Positions 17,044-24,899 are shown, counted from the stretch's first letter. The stretch: DNA of 64,000 nt from Lederbergia citrea (GCF_018343525.1 NZ_JAGYPH010000001.1:1059778-1123777), one strand, 5' to 3'. Program-made: numbers and translations. The notes: generated by a model from the sequence alone, not told the origin.

Positions 17044-17530
17044 TTAATCTAACTTTAAAAAACTATTTTTTAGCACTTTGTATAATGATCATTTTTTTAA
17101 CTTGTAAACGTTCAGCGCGTTCTGCTTACATTGCTAAAAAATTCTTCTGTAATTTTTCAGGGGAAGTAGTCTATCCGATTGTGGCTTTTCATATTCAGAG
17201 AACTGGATTCTAATAATTCCTCACCCGCTGTCTTAGTACCCGCTTTATGACCAAGAATCCGGGCATTATATAACTCAATTCTGCTTTGGCGTACAACCTT
17301 AAGTAAATGGAGCAACTCAATTGTTTTTTAGTATAGCATGAGATATTTTAAGTTTTTAATGAAAAATATTGACAAACTATTAGCTGGTTTAATTTAAATA
17401 CATTTCGTCACATTCTCAAATAACATAACAATTGGAAGGTTTTACCTCCACATAAAAAATGGCCATGTGAATTTAATCTGTTAATTTTTTTGGAATTAAC
17501 GAGATTTTCCGATTAACTATCTATAATATC
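17044..17530. other. Non-coding or decayed stretch
   Basis: Contains an unassigned minus-strand open stretch near 17230-17320 (VVRQSRIELYNARILGHKAG) without start or ribosome-binding site, probably gene debris. The PBP gene ends at 17535; no clear terminator seen. Confidence 0.35.
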
Positions 17531-17534
17531 TATC

Positions 17535-19754
17535 TTAACCATGCTTTTGTTTCTTTTCCTCTTCCTTTTTTCGACGCTTCTCTTGCTCTTTTTTCAGTTT
17601 CTTTTCTTCTTTTTTTAATTTCTTTTCCTCTTCCCTTTTTCGATGCTTCTCTTCCTCTTTTTTTAGTTTCTTTTCCTTTTTATTTCCGCCATTATTAGGA
17701 TGAATTATTACATTTTCTTTTTTTGGTGGAACTTCTGCAGAAGCGATACCTTTTATATAAAGTTCATCATTTACCTCATACACGCTGCTTGGCTGCTGGA
17801 AATTCGATGAATCCGTTCCAAATGACTGCATCATCGCTTTAAACATCAAATGGGCAATTTTCGACAAATCTCCGGCCACATAGTTACCATGGCCGTTTTG
17901 TGCGTATCCGGTCCAGACAGCCATCGTGTATTGTGGAGTGTATCCAGCGAACCAGCTGTCATTTATCGCGCTGTTTGGATATCCATATTTCGCACGGGTC
18001 TGAGCGTCAAAGTTGGTTGTTCCCGTTTTTCCGGCAACATCCAATCCAGGGACGTTCGCTGCTTTTCCTGTCCCGTCATTTACGACTGAGCGTAACATAT
18101 CCGTCACCATGTATGCAGTGTAATCCTGCATGACCCGTTTCGGTTGCTCGGCAAAATTTACCGTTGTTCCATCTGCCAATACAACCTTTCGGACAAAATG
18201 CGGTTTATTGTATATTCCGCCGTTTCCAAAGGCACTGTAAGCTCCTGCCATAGCTAAAGGACTGACGGTATTGCTTCCTATTGAATAGGATTCATATACT
18301 TGGTTATTTTTAAAAGTAATGCCGAGCTGTTCTGCAAAGCTCTTAGCTATATCCAGACCAACTTCTCTTAATGTAAGAAGAGCTGGGATATTATATGAGT
18401 TTTGCAGAGCCTTCCGGATGGTTAGCGTGCCGTGATGTTGATGATCCCAGTTGGAAATCTGCTGGCCGGTTGAATAGGTGGTCTCCTGGTCATTGATCAT
18501 ATGTCCCGTGGACCATTTTAAATTTTCAATCGCTGGACCATAATCAAAAATCGGCTTAAAGGTAGAACCTGGCTGACGATTAATATCAACTGCCAAGTTG
18601 TAGCCTAAAAAGTCGGCTTGATAGTCATTTCTCCCGCTCCCAATCGCCCTTACTTCACCTGTTTTTGTATCTAAAAAGACGAAAGCTCCTTGGAAGTTCT
18701 CATTCGGATAGGCAATAACTTCGCCCGTGTTCATTATTTTGTCGGCATAAGCCTGCGCTTTAGGGTCCAGGGTTGTATATATGGATAAACCATCTGTGCT
18801 GACGTCAACATCCTTCAGCTTTCCCTTTATCTCTTTTACAGCGGCATCCAAAAATGCTTCATATGGCATACCCTGCTGCTCTCTTTTTGGCACCAGACCT
18901 TCCGTTATGGGAACTTTTGATGCTTTCTCCATCTGTTTTTCTGTAATAAAACCGTGCCGATGCATCAAGCTTAAGACTAAATTACGGCGGTTTGTGGCCG
19001 CTTCTTTGTTTTCCGGTTTGGAAGGGTCGAAATTATTTGGGCCCTGCGGCAGTCCGGCTAACATGGCAGCATGCGCCAGGGTCATTTTCTTTAGCTCATT
19101 TGCTTCAAGTCCGTAGTAGTTCTTGGCTGCTGCCGCCACACCATACGATCGGTTTCCGAGGTAGATTTTGTTCAAATACATCACTAGAATCTCTTGCTTG
19201 GAATGCTTTTGTTCCAGTTGATACGCCAAGTCCCATTCCTGAACTTTCCGCTTCACTGTTTTTTGCGGAGTTAAAAAAGAGTTTTTGATTACTTGCTGCG
19301 TAATCGTACTGCCGCCCTGTGATCCGAAATCTCCGGTTACGTTCACGAAAATAGCTTTGGCCGTCCTTTTGATGTCAATCCCATGATGGTCATAAAAGCG
19401 TGAATCCTCCGTGGCAATAAATGCGTCTTCCAATACTTTTGGGATTTGGTCATACGAAATCTTTGTCCGCTTTTCCTTCCCGTATTCATAAATGAAGTTT
19501 CCGTCTTTATCATAAAACTTTGTAGAAAGCGGATCGACCAGTTTGGAGGCATCCAGATCGGGAGTACCCTTCACCATTGAAGCAAACGTGATTGCCCCTA
19601 ACCCTGCTGAAACAAGCCCAAGAACCAAGCAGACAATGACGATTTTGTTTAACAAGGGCCCTTTGAAGGGGAATTTCCTGCTTTTTTGTTGACCTTCCCT
19701 TGTTTTTTCCGCTTTTTTTCGTTCCTCACGAGATTGATACATTTCTTCTGACAT
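17535..19754 (-). CDS. Class A penicillin-binding protein (PBP1A family)
   Basis: 739 residues, ATG 19754 after GGAGAG. A single N-terminal anchor (about 33-59) precedes the glycosyltransferase domain with EDSRFYDHHGID (catalytic Glu near 116), GGSTITQQVIKN and RKVQEWDLAYQLE. The transpeptidase domain has PGSTFKP (SxxK), SYN and KTGTT. It builds septal and side-wall peptidoglycan on the outer face of the membrane. The C-terminal 60 residues are a repetitive Lys/Glu tail (KKLKKEEEKHRKREEEKK), unusual in charge and possibly interacting with wall teichoic acids. Monocistronic. Confidence 0.92.
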   Translation of the reverse strand: MSEEMYQSREERKKAEKTREGQQKSRKFPFKGPLLNKIVIVCLVLGLVSAGLGAITFASMVKGTPDLDASKLVDPLSTKFYDKDGNFIYEYGKEKRTKISYDQIPKVLEDAFIATEDSRFYDHHGIDIKRTAKAIFVNVTGDFGSQGGSTITQQVIKNSFLTPQKTVKRKVQEWDLAYQLEQKHSKQEILVMYLNKIYLGNRSYGVAAAAKNYYGLEANELKKMTLAHAAMLAGLPQGPNNFDPSKPENKEAATNRRNLVLSLMHRHGFITEKQMEKASKVPITEGLVPKREQQGMPYEAFLDAAVKEIKGKLKDVDVSTDGLSIYTTLDPKAQAYADKIMNTGEVIAYPNENFQGAFVFLDTKTGEVRAIGSGRNDYQADFLGYNLAVDINRQPGSTFKPIFDYGPAIENLKWSTGHMINDQETTYSTGQQISNWDHQHHGTLTIRKALQNSYNIPALLTLREVGLDIAKSFAEQLGITFKNNQVYESYSIGSNTVSPLAMAGAYSAFGNGGIYNKPHFVRKVVLADGTTVNFAEQPKRVMQDYTAYMVTDMLRSVVNDGTGKAANVPGLDVAGKTGTTNFDAQTRAKYGYPNSAINDSWFAGYTPQYTMAVWTGYAQNGHGNYVAGDLSKIAHLMFKAMMQSFGTDSSNFQQPSSVYEVNDELYIKGIASAEVPPKKENVIIHPNNGGNKKEKKLKKEEEKHRKREEEKKLKKEEKKLKKEQEKRRKKEEEKKQKHG

Positions 19755-19816
19755 TCATATTCTCTCCAATGTAAAGATAATTAAAGTTAATATAAGATAA
19801 AACACCTGTGTCGATA

Positions 19817-20053
19817 TTATAGTTTAATGTGATTAATTTTTAAGTCATCTTTTTCATGAACTCCTATATAACGGATTGAAGAACGATCGATCCAATAATC
19901 CCCATGGTCACCTTTCACAAGAAAGTATTTGCGCTGTTCAATCTTTTCTACTATTTCTTGCATAACTTGTTCCTTATTAATATCAGCATCTTTCATTATT
20001 CTTTCACGTTTTATATCATCCTCTAAGGTATAACAAACTATAAATTCCTTCAT
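19817..20053 (-). CDS. Small protein of unknown function, 78 residues
   Basis: ATG 20053 preceded by GGGGGAG. The C-terminal half (YFLVKGDHGDYWIDRSSIRY) is beta-rich and reminiscent of short YjbE/DUF-type domains that bind nothing known. No cysteine, signal or membrane segment. Located upstream of the PBP gene on the same strand, 62 bp apart, so cotranscription is possible. Confidence 0.55.
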   Translation of the reverse strand: MKEFIVCYTLEDDIKRERIMKDADINKEQVMQEIVEKIEQRKYFLVKGDHGDYWIDRSSIRYIGVHEKDDLKINHIKL

Positions 20054-20239
20054 ACTAACTCCCCCATTTAAAACTAACGAGTATTAATTGTAGACATGGA
20101 AGTCTCCTCTAACAATGCTGTTTACGTAACAATCTGTTTACAGTTTAGTTACTATAATACTAAAGGCCCAGGTTTGTTGAATTGAAATGAGTTGCTGCGG
20201 CAGCTCTTAAGTACAGGAGAGGCTCGGGTACTCCGACAA

Positions 20240-20326
20240 ACAATGACAATGAACATCTATACACATGTTACCGGCCATAAGAAAGAGCAAACAGCGGAAC
20301 AATTCCAAAGGAATATTGATCTATGA
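20240..20326 (+). pseudogene. Tyrosine recombinase (phage/ICE integrase) C-terminal remnant
   Basis: In frame to the stop at 20324-20326: MTMNIYTHVTGHKKEQTAEQ FQRNIDL. The tyrosine of NIYTHV is the nucleophile position of phage-type integrases (usual form LGH-x-x-x-TT-x-x-IYTHV). The rest of the catalytic domain is gone. It lies 104 bp from the displaced rpsI 3' end, the typical position of an integrase beside its attachment site. Confidence 0.7.
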
Positions 20327-20336
20327 AAAGTGGTGT

Positions 20337-20361
20337 GTGGTCAATAAAATTTCCGTGGTCA
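20337..20361 (+). repeat. GTGGTCA direct repeats, left pair
   Basis: GTGGTCA at 20337-20343 and 20355-20361, just after the integrase remnant. Short direct repeats of this kind flanking an att site are often integrase arm-type sites; inferred. Confidence 0.45.
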
Positions 20362-20378
20362 AAAGCTATTTTCGTGCA

Positions 20379-20415
20379 TAAAAAGACCCTTTCCACATAA
20401 GTGAAAAGAGCCTTT
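20379..20415 (-). terminator. Terminator following the rpsI 3' end copy
   Basis: On the minus strand an imperfect stem AGGCTCTTTTCAC / GTGGAAAGGGTCT with a 4-base loop is followed by TTTTT. It is in the position of the native rpsI terminator. Confidence 0.65.
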
Positions 20416-20429
20416 GAAGTATTGACAGA

Positions 20430-20495
20430 TTAACGTTTTGAGAGCTGTGGCGCGCGACGTGCACCTTTAAGACCGTACTTCTTACGTTCTTTCAT
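20430..20495 (-). other. Displaced 3' end of rpsI (ribosomal protein S9): attachment-site remnant
   Basis: Twenty-one codons and a stop read MKERKKYGLKGARRAPQLSK R, the C-terminus of ribosomal protein S9. Upstream of the first Met the S9 frame is lost, so this is not a gene but a duplicated 3' end. Integrative elements that use the 3' end of rpsI leave exactly such a copy at the far junction. The integrase remnant at 20240-20326 and the GTGGTCA repeats on both sides support an att site. Confidence 0.85.
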
Positions 20496-20540
20496 GTTCT
20501 AATATAATAGGAAGAAACGAGAAATAAGATGATTTAACAA

Positions 20541-20566
20541 GATCCCGGTTTTTCGGGCTTTTTCTT
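20541..20566 (+). terminator. Terminator-like hairpin
   Basis: CCCGGTTTTTCGGG followed by CTTTTTCTT. No intact gene lies immediately upstream on the plus strand, so it probably belonged to a lost gene of the integrated element. Confidence 0.55.
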
Positions 20567-20606
20567 ACTTTATAGAAACCAGAGTAAATCTGGTTATATA
20601 CCTATG

Positions 20607-20624
20607 GTGGTCAAATTGTGGTCA
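20607..20624 (+). repeat. GTGGTCA direct repeats, right pair
   Basis: GTGGTCA at 20607-20613 and 20618-20624, matching the pair at 20337-20361 across the rpsI fragment. Confidence 0.45.
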
Positions 20625-20728
20625 AAGGAAAATTACTGCATACTAGAAAGAGCCTATTAAAACGGTTTTTTACCATACTAATCGTATCTTATAAATCACC
20701 ACTCATAAAACAAAATTGATGTCTTTCT

Positions 20729-20810
20729 TGTTTATTCAATTAAAGCCCTTCATTAGTTAGTTAAAAAGCGTTTCCACTTATTGTAGAAACGCACCCGCTT
20801 GTGTAAGTAC
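20729..20810 (-). repeat. Dispersed cassette-type repeat, full copy
   Basis: TTTATTCAATTAAAGCCCTT CATTAGTTAGTTAAAAAGCG, hairpin GCGTTTC...GAAACGC, arm ACCCGCTTGTGTAAGTAC. First copy of the dense array that runs to 38.6 kb. Confidence 0.75.
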
Positions 20811-20839
20811 ACTTTTTCACATTATCTAAACTAATTTGT

Positions 20840-21241
20840 TTAATTGAGTCGTAATAGGTGTATTGTTTCACCTTTAAAATTTGGTATATATCCTGGGCCA
20901 GAGGACGCTTTTCCTACACCGCTACTTCTTATATATCCATTTTCTTGATGTTCAGATGAGCGCAATGATTTTAATATTGGGATATTTTTTAGCAATCGTT
21001 TTGGTTCTACAACGGGTTTATAAATATTTTCATTTAAGAAGTCTGCAAATACACTGTTTAAGAAATCCTCATAAAAATTATATTTTTTTGACCAAGCAGT
21101 AATAAGTTGTTTGGTTGGAAAACTAGGATTATTATTTGAAAGATCCTTTCGTTTTTTAATTAAATAACATATCTGTTCATCTATGGCTTTAATTCGTTCA
21201 TCATAGTGCTCTGTTGGTGGTTCGAATGGCATTCGTTTCAT
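20840..21241 (-). CDS. Conserved hypothetical protein, 133 residues
   Basis: MKRMPFEPPTEHYDERIKAI, then IDEQICYLIKKRKDLSNNNP is a charged helical N-terminal half, recalled from many Bacillaceae small proteins that occur singly in accessory regions. The C-terminal half has no recognised domain. GGAGG (21247-21253 region) precedes ATG 21241. The leader is 59 bp to the next repeat copy. Soluble, function unknown. Confidence 0.65.
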   Translation of the reverse strand: MKRMPFEPPTEHYDERIKAIDEQICYLIKKRKDLSNNNPSFPTKQLITAWSKKYNFYEDFLNSVFADFLNENIYKPVVEPKRLLKNIPILKSLRSSEHQENGYIRSSGVGKASSGPGYIPNFKGETIHLLRLN

Positions 21242-21299
21242 ATTTTCTGTCCTCCAAATTAAAATATTAAGTCTATTTTTACATTAATTAATAAAAGAC

Positions 21300-21333
21300 C
21301 TTCTTGTTACACCAAACTGTGCGTTAGTTAAGT
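21300..21333 (-). repeat. Dispersed repeat, left palindrome only
   Basis: CTTCTTGTTACACCAAACTG TGCGTTAGTTAAGT; hairpin half absent. Confidence 0.6.
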
Positions 21334-21342
21334 AGATTTCTC

Positions 21343-21513
21343 TTACCTCTTCAAATGTTTTGATACCAATCCTTGAAAAACAATTACAACTGCACCAAGA
21401 ATTAATATGAATATTGGTCTTTCACTTTGACCAAAAAAGGTAAAAATAAAAAATACCCCAGTTATCCAAGTTAAAAAAGAAATGATAGCTATAATTATCT
21501 TTGTCCGTTTCAA
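21343..21513 (-). CDS. Small two-span membrane protein, 56 residues
   Basis: TTG 21513 after GAGGAG. The predicted protein is KRTKIIIAIISFLTWITGVF, FIFTFFGQSERPIFILILGA, VVIVFQGLVSKHLKR: two hydrophobic helices joined by a polar turn with a basic tail. A repeat copy lies 10 bp downstream and another 82 bp upstream. Function unknown. Confidence 0.6.
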   Translation of the reverse strand: MKRTKIIIAIISFLTWITGVFFIFTFFGQSERPIFILILGAVVIVFQGLVSKHLKR

Positions 21514-21594
21514 GAATACTCCTCATTTTCATCCTGATATTTTTACATGAATAGATAACTTAGAAACTATATTCGATAAAGTTTTTATTACACC

Positions 21595-21668
21595 TCTTTG
21601 TACTAAACTGCCCCGTTAGTAAAAAAGCGTCTCCACTTATTAAAGAAACGCCCCCCTTAATTAAACAA
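21595..21668 (-). repeat. Dispersed cassette-type repeat, full copy
   Basis: TGTACTAAACTGCCCCGTTA GTAAAAAA, hairpin GCGTCTCC...GAAACGC, arm CCCCCTTAATTAAACAA. Very similar to the copy at 33446-33522. Confidence 0.8.
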
Positions 21669-21721
21669 CGAAAAAGGGTGTTAATCCTTCCTGATTTAAC
21701 ATACCTCTATCATTGAATATC

Positions 21722-22234
21722 CTAATCTTTTATCTCAGTTGTATAGTCAATTGAATTAGCTATCCCTACTAACATCTCTGGAGTAATCTTATCAGAAATT
21801 CTTTTATCAACACTAAACCTATATTGCAAATTATCTCTTTCAAAAACTAATAGGTTAGCACCACTTATACTTATAAATGTTGCATCTTTTCCGTTCAAGA
21901 GCATATACTCCTTTACAACTTCTCTATCCTTTATTTTGAACTTATCCTTTACAGGTCTTACATTGATCATGAAATGATTTTCTGAAGATTGTTCATTTAT
22001 GTACTCCATTTCAAAAGAGTCATTACCTTCCACATCATTAAATCGTCCAAAAACATGAGTGAAGGAAACTGGCGGAACTCTAAGTGGAAGTTTTAAATCT
22101 TGTTTAAAATGGTGTTCAAATTCTTTTATAGCTTCTTCGACAGTTTTATATCCAATTTCAGGATAGATTTCTTCTAAAGGTCGAGGTTTATCGTTTGAAA
22201 TTGCATATACTGTTGCAATATTTATCCCTAAGAT
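21722..22234 (-). pseudogene. DUF4367-type protein, 5'-truncated
   Basis: Open from 22234 with no ATG, GTG or TTG until GTG 22033. The frame reads NIATVYAISNDKPRPLEEIY and YKTVEEAIKEFEHHF, then the DUF4367-like end GKDATFISISGANLLVFERD and ITPEMLVGIANSID. The usual N-terminal membrane segment is missing, and the frame ends directly against the 3' end of the gene at 22249. A deletion joining two modules and removing the repeat between them would explain this. Confidence 0.55.
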
Positions 22235-22248
22235 TTATTTAATTCTTT

Positions 22249-22440
22249 TTATTGATTGAGAACCTTAATTATTTCAGTTAACTTTTCGTTTTTTTCTCGG
22301 TCTAATTTTGTTTTTTCATTCATGAAATTAATTACTTTAATTACAAAATAAATAGCAAAAACCATAAGAACTAAATAAAAAATTATTGGTAAAAAAGTTA
22401 AAAGAACAAACATACCATCTGACGCAAACAATGTACCCAT
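22249..22440 (-). CDS. Small membrane protein with charged tail, 63 residues
   Basis: ATG 22440 preceded by GGAGGATTAAT. One long hydrophobic segment (VLLTFLPIIFYLVLMVFAIY) is followed by FVIKVINFMNEKTKLDREKN, a helical charged tail. The short leader (43 bp) leads to a repeat copy at 22483. Unknown function. Confidence 0.65.
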   Translation of the reverse strand: MGTLFASDGMFVLLTFLPIIFYLVLMVFAIYFVIKVINFMNEKTKLDREKNEKLTEIIKVLNQ

Positions 22441-22482
22441 ATTAATCCTCCTAAATAGTCAGTTATTAAATATAATACAGTA

Positions 22483-22576
22483 TCTTCTTCAACAAAACTG
22501 CAGCGTTAGCACAATAAGTAAAAGCTGCCGCAATGACTGCCCTAATCTTCAAATCTCGCACCATTTAGTTCAAATG
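22483..22576 (-). repeat. Dispersed cassette-type repeat, variant hairpin
   Basis: CTTCTTCAACAAAACTGCAG CGTTAGCACAATAAG, GCTGCCGCAATGACTGCC, arm CGCACCATTTAGTTCAAATG. Confidence 0.7.
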
Positions 22577-22578
22577 AA

Positions 22579-22637
22579 AAAAGAGCCATCAAGCAGCTCA
22601 ACGATCCTAAAGTAAAGCCCCCTTTACCTTAATAAGA
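22579..22637 (-). repeat. Dispersed repeat, right half, tandem with the previous copy
   Basis: AAAAGAGCC...AGCTC hairpin region and arm CCCCTTTACCTTAATAAG. Contains the stop codon of the DUF6366-like gene at 22629. Two copies in a row suggest that a gene between them was lost. Confidence 0.55.
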
Positions 22638-22808
22638 ACATCGGGAAAGGATAAAAATTCCAATAACAATGATAGCTAATGTAATAATTTTTGTAAAACA
22701 GCCACCATTTACTAATGCACCTGGGTCACCAACCATTGAACGGTTAACGGAATCAGCAAAATCAATCAGAGGATTTTTTCCTCGCTTTTCTTTTTTATCT
22801 TTCTGCAT
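22629..22808 (-). CDS. DUF6366-like small membrane protein
   Basis: 59 residues from ATG 22808 (GGGGGC upstream). QKDKKEKRGKNPLIDFADSV NRSMVGDPGALV is the charged, conserved half of DUF6366 proteins, followed by one hydrophobic helix (IITLAIIVIGIFIL). Single-gene module between repeats at 22579 and 22886. No known function. Confidence 0.7.
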   Translation of the reverse strand: MQKDKKEKRGKNPLIDFADSVNRSMVGDPGALVNGGCFTKIITLAIIVIGIFILSRCSY

Positions 22809-22885
22809 AAGATATGCCCCCTGCCCTTTGAATCCGTTTACAACGTATAATTTAAAGTTACGAAAATTCCAAACCAAAGGTTTCT

Positions 22886-22922
22886 TTCTTGTACAACTAA
22901 CCTGCCCTTTAGTTCAACAAGA
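22886..22922 (-). repeat. Dispersed repeat, left palindrome only
   Basis: TTGTACAACTAACCTGCCCT TTAGTTCAACAAG: near-perfect inverted repeat with an 8-base centre. Confidence 0.75.
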
Positions 22923-22925
22923 AAT

Positions 22926-23168
22926 TTAAAGACTGGTTACACCTAAAATAACTTTAAATTCTTCACGCTTTTTCTTAATCCGTTTAAATCCTTCCTTCAA
23001 ATCAAATATTAAAACAGTTTTGTTAATCCAAATCCTTAAATACAAAGAGTGAAATTTAATTGGTCCAACTATTCCTTTCTCCTCATATTCCGTTCCATCT
23101 TCTAACTCTGTTTCTGTCCTAACCAACCAAGTGTTGCCTATTCCAAACTCAATGAACTTCAAAAGCAA
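22926..23168 (-). CDS. DUF3977 family protein
   Basis: 80 residues: KFIEFGIGNTWLVRTETELE then GTEYEEKGIVGPIKFHSLYL and WINKTVLIFDLKEGFKRIKK are the DUF3977 pattern found widely in Bacillaceae. Small soluble protein. Leader 51 bp, then a repeat copy. Function unknown. Confidence 0.8.
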   Translation of the reverse strand: MLLKFIEFGIGNTWLVRTETELEDGTEYEEKGIVGPIKFHSLYLRIWINKTVLIFDLKEGFKRIKKKREEFKVILGVTSL

Positions 23169-23218
23169 CTCTCCCTTAAAATATTTCTTTTCTATATTTT
23201 TAAATATGTTTTTGCATT

Positions 23219-23308
23219 CGTTCTTAACTAAACTGCACCGTTAGCACAAAAAGAAAAGGTCTCTGCAGCAACCCTTCTTTAACTCTTGCACCCGTTCGCT
23301 TAATTAAG
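23219..23308 (-). repeat. Dispersed cassette-type repeat, variant hairpin
   Basis: GTTCTTAACTAAACTGCACC GTTAGCAC, an A-rich stretch, a diverged centre, and arm TTGCACCCGTTCGCTTAATT AAG, which contains the stop codon of the phosphotransferase gene at 23304. Confidence 0.7.
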
Positions 23309-24260
23309 TAACAATATTTTTTAATGTGTTATAAGCATTTTGAGTAATAAATTGTTTTTTTCTTTCATCAGCACCTGTTATATCCAACATATTATAAATA
23401 TCACTAAATTTTTTAATTAATAAAATATCTGAGTATTTCTTAATACAATCCCTTTCAGCATTTTTTAATCTTCTAATTTGTTCATAACCCCTTAACACTG
23501 TTTTATATACCTTTTCTGGAAAACTTAATCTAATAACTGCTAAGTCGTGAATTCTATATCCAATTGCACAGTGGTCAAAATCAAAAAGAGAAAAACCATC
23601 ATCATTACTAAAATAGAAATTAGAAGGATTTGGGTCTCCGTGAACCATACCATAAGTCTCGTCATCAATAGGTATATTATTAATGCTGTCTATTAGAAAC
23701 CTAGAATAACCCCTAAAAAAAGAAAGATTTCCAAAACTAAACAAACGACTGTATTCCTCTATAGTATGTAATGGTTGCTCTACAAGTCTTCTAACGTCTA
23801 GGGAATAACGTGAAAACTGGCTTTTAAAATTATTTGAATAAAAATGAAGCTTGGCTATAATCTCACCTAAATTTATTGATTGACTGATGTTCAGGTTTTC
23901 GTTGATAGGGCTTCCCTTTGCATATGGAAACAATGCCAAATATCGAGTTTCATTATTGAATTTTAGAAAAGTTAGGTTTTGGTTATTTTTGCTTTTTATA
24001 GGTGGTATTACTGGTTGCTTATATGAATATAAGTATTCAAGAAAATCTAATTCAAAGTGTATATCGTTAATACAACTAATATAACTCTTATTATTAATAT
24101 ACACTCGTAAAATAAATTGCTTAGAACCAACAGCAACAATATAGTGGTCATTGAAACTTCTTCGTATGAACTTACAACTTATGGGTCCAGGTAAGTCATA
24201 GAAATTAGAAAGTGCTGTTTCGAGAGTAGTTTCTTTAATAATTGAATTCAAAAATTGCAT
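23304..24260 (-). CDS. Aminoglycoside/homoserine-kinase-type phosphotransferase (APH family)
   Basis: 318 residues. The APH catalytic loop is MVHGDPNPSNFYF and the metal-binding DFD is in GFSLFDFDHCAIGYRIHDLA. An N-terminal lobe with a weak nucleotide loop precedes them, and the hinge region includes YLALFPYAKGSPINEN. Such enzymes transfer phosphate from ATP to small molecules, including aminoglycosides, homoserine or choline. The substrate cannot be told from sequence. Single-gene module; stop codon inside the repeat. Confidence 0.85.
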   Translation of the reverse strand: MQFLNSIIKETTLETALSNFYDLPGPISCKFIRRSFNDHYIVAVGSKQFILRVYINNKSYISCINDIHFELDFLEYLYSYKQPVIPPIKSKNNQNLTFLKFNNETRYLALFPYAKGSPINENLNISQSINLGEIIAKLHFYSNNFKSQFSRYSLDVRRLVEQPLHTIEEYSRLFSFGNLSFFRGYSRFLIDSINNIPIDDETYGMVHGDPNPSNFYFSNDDGFSLFDFDHCAIGYRIHDLAVIRLSFPEKVYKTVLRGYEQIRRLKNAERDCIKKYSDILLIKKFSDIYNMLDITGADERKKQFITQNAYNTLKNIVT

Positions 24261-24313
24261 TAAATACCCCCATTAAACTACCTTAATATTTTTTTTAGAA
24301 CAACTAAATTATA

Positions 24314-24349
24314 CCTTCTTAAACTATTCTGCCCGTTAGTTCAATAAGG
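24314..24349 (-). repeat. Dispersed repeat, left palindrome only
   Basis: CCTTCTTAAACTATTCTGCC CGTTAGTTCAATAAGG. The stop codon of the GNAT gene starts at the next base. Confidence 0.75.
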
Positions 24350-24754
24350 TTATTGGTTTCTAAATTTACATAGAAATCGTTCTACACCTGGATACTTTTC
24401 ACTCAGACTTGTTATCTTGAAACCATAATTTCGATAAAAATCAACTGCATCTTTATCAGTTTCAGAAGAAATCAATGGATATTTATCAATTACATAATTA
24501 ATCATTTTGCTACCAATCCCTTTTCCTCTTTGACCGGAAGATACTGCAATATGTTTAATCTCGCACTCATTGACATTAATAATCTCAATACCTATACAAC
24601 CAACAAGTACCCCTTCAAGTTCAAAACTATATAATTTTCGGTTTAATGATTTCAAATATCTTTCATATTCTTGGTCAACCTTAACATCTGATGTGGCAAA
24701 GGAGAGAAGTTTCCGTATGGCTGGATCAATCGTTTTCGAATTAACTTCTTTCAT
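24350..24754 (-). CDS. GNAT-family N-acetyltransferase
   Basis: 134 residues from ATG 24754, chosen because AAAAGGTGAT precedes it. Motif A is IKHIAVSSGQRGKGIGSKMI and the C-terminal DAVDFYRNYGFKI is the usual motif B end. It acetylates an unknown amine. The leader is 57 bp and the best-preserved repeat copy of the window (24811-24899) lies upstream. Confidence 0.9.
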   Translation of the reverse strand: MKEVNSKTIDPAIRKLLSFATSDVKVDQEYERYLKSLNRKLYSFELEGVLVGCIGIEIINVNECEIKHIAVSSGQRGKGIGSKMINYVIDKYPLISSETDKDAVDFYRNYGFKITSLSEKYPGVERFLCKFRNQ

Positions 24755-24810
24755 AAACATCACCTTTTTACATAGTCCAATTCCTTATATAATTTTTGGG
24801 CTAAAAGTTA

Positions 24811-24899
24811 TTTCCTTCTTCAACTGCCCATTAGTTTAATAACTTCTACAAAAAAAGCGTTAATCCTTCTTGGATTAACGCACCCGTTAGTTGAATAAG
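24811..24899 (-). repeat. Dispersed cassette-type repeat, reference copy
   Basis: CCTTCTTCAACTGCCCATTA GTTTAATAAC, TTCTACAAAAAAAGCG, perfect hairpin GCGTTAATCC / GGATTAACGC with loop TTCTT, arm ACCCGTTAGTTGAATAAG. On the minus strand the hairpin is followed by TTTTTTT, so it is also a good intrinsic terminator. Confidence 0.85.

Noticed and set aside
17850..19288. Plus-strand open frames inside the PBP gene
   Set aside because: They are antisense shadows of a well-supported 739-residue PBP.
20430..20495. A functional rpsI gene
   Set aside because: Only the last 21 codons are present and the S9 frame is lost upstream; it is an integration scar.
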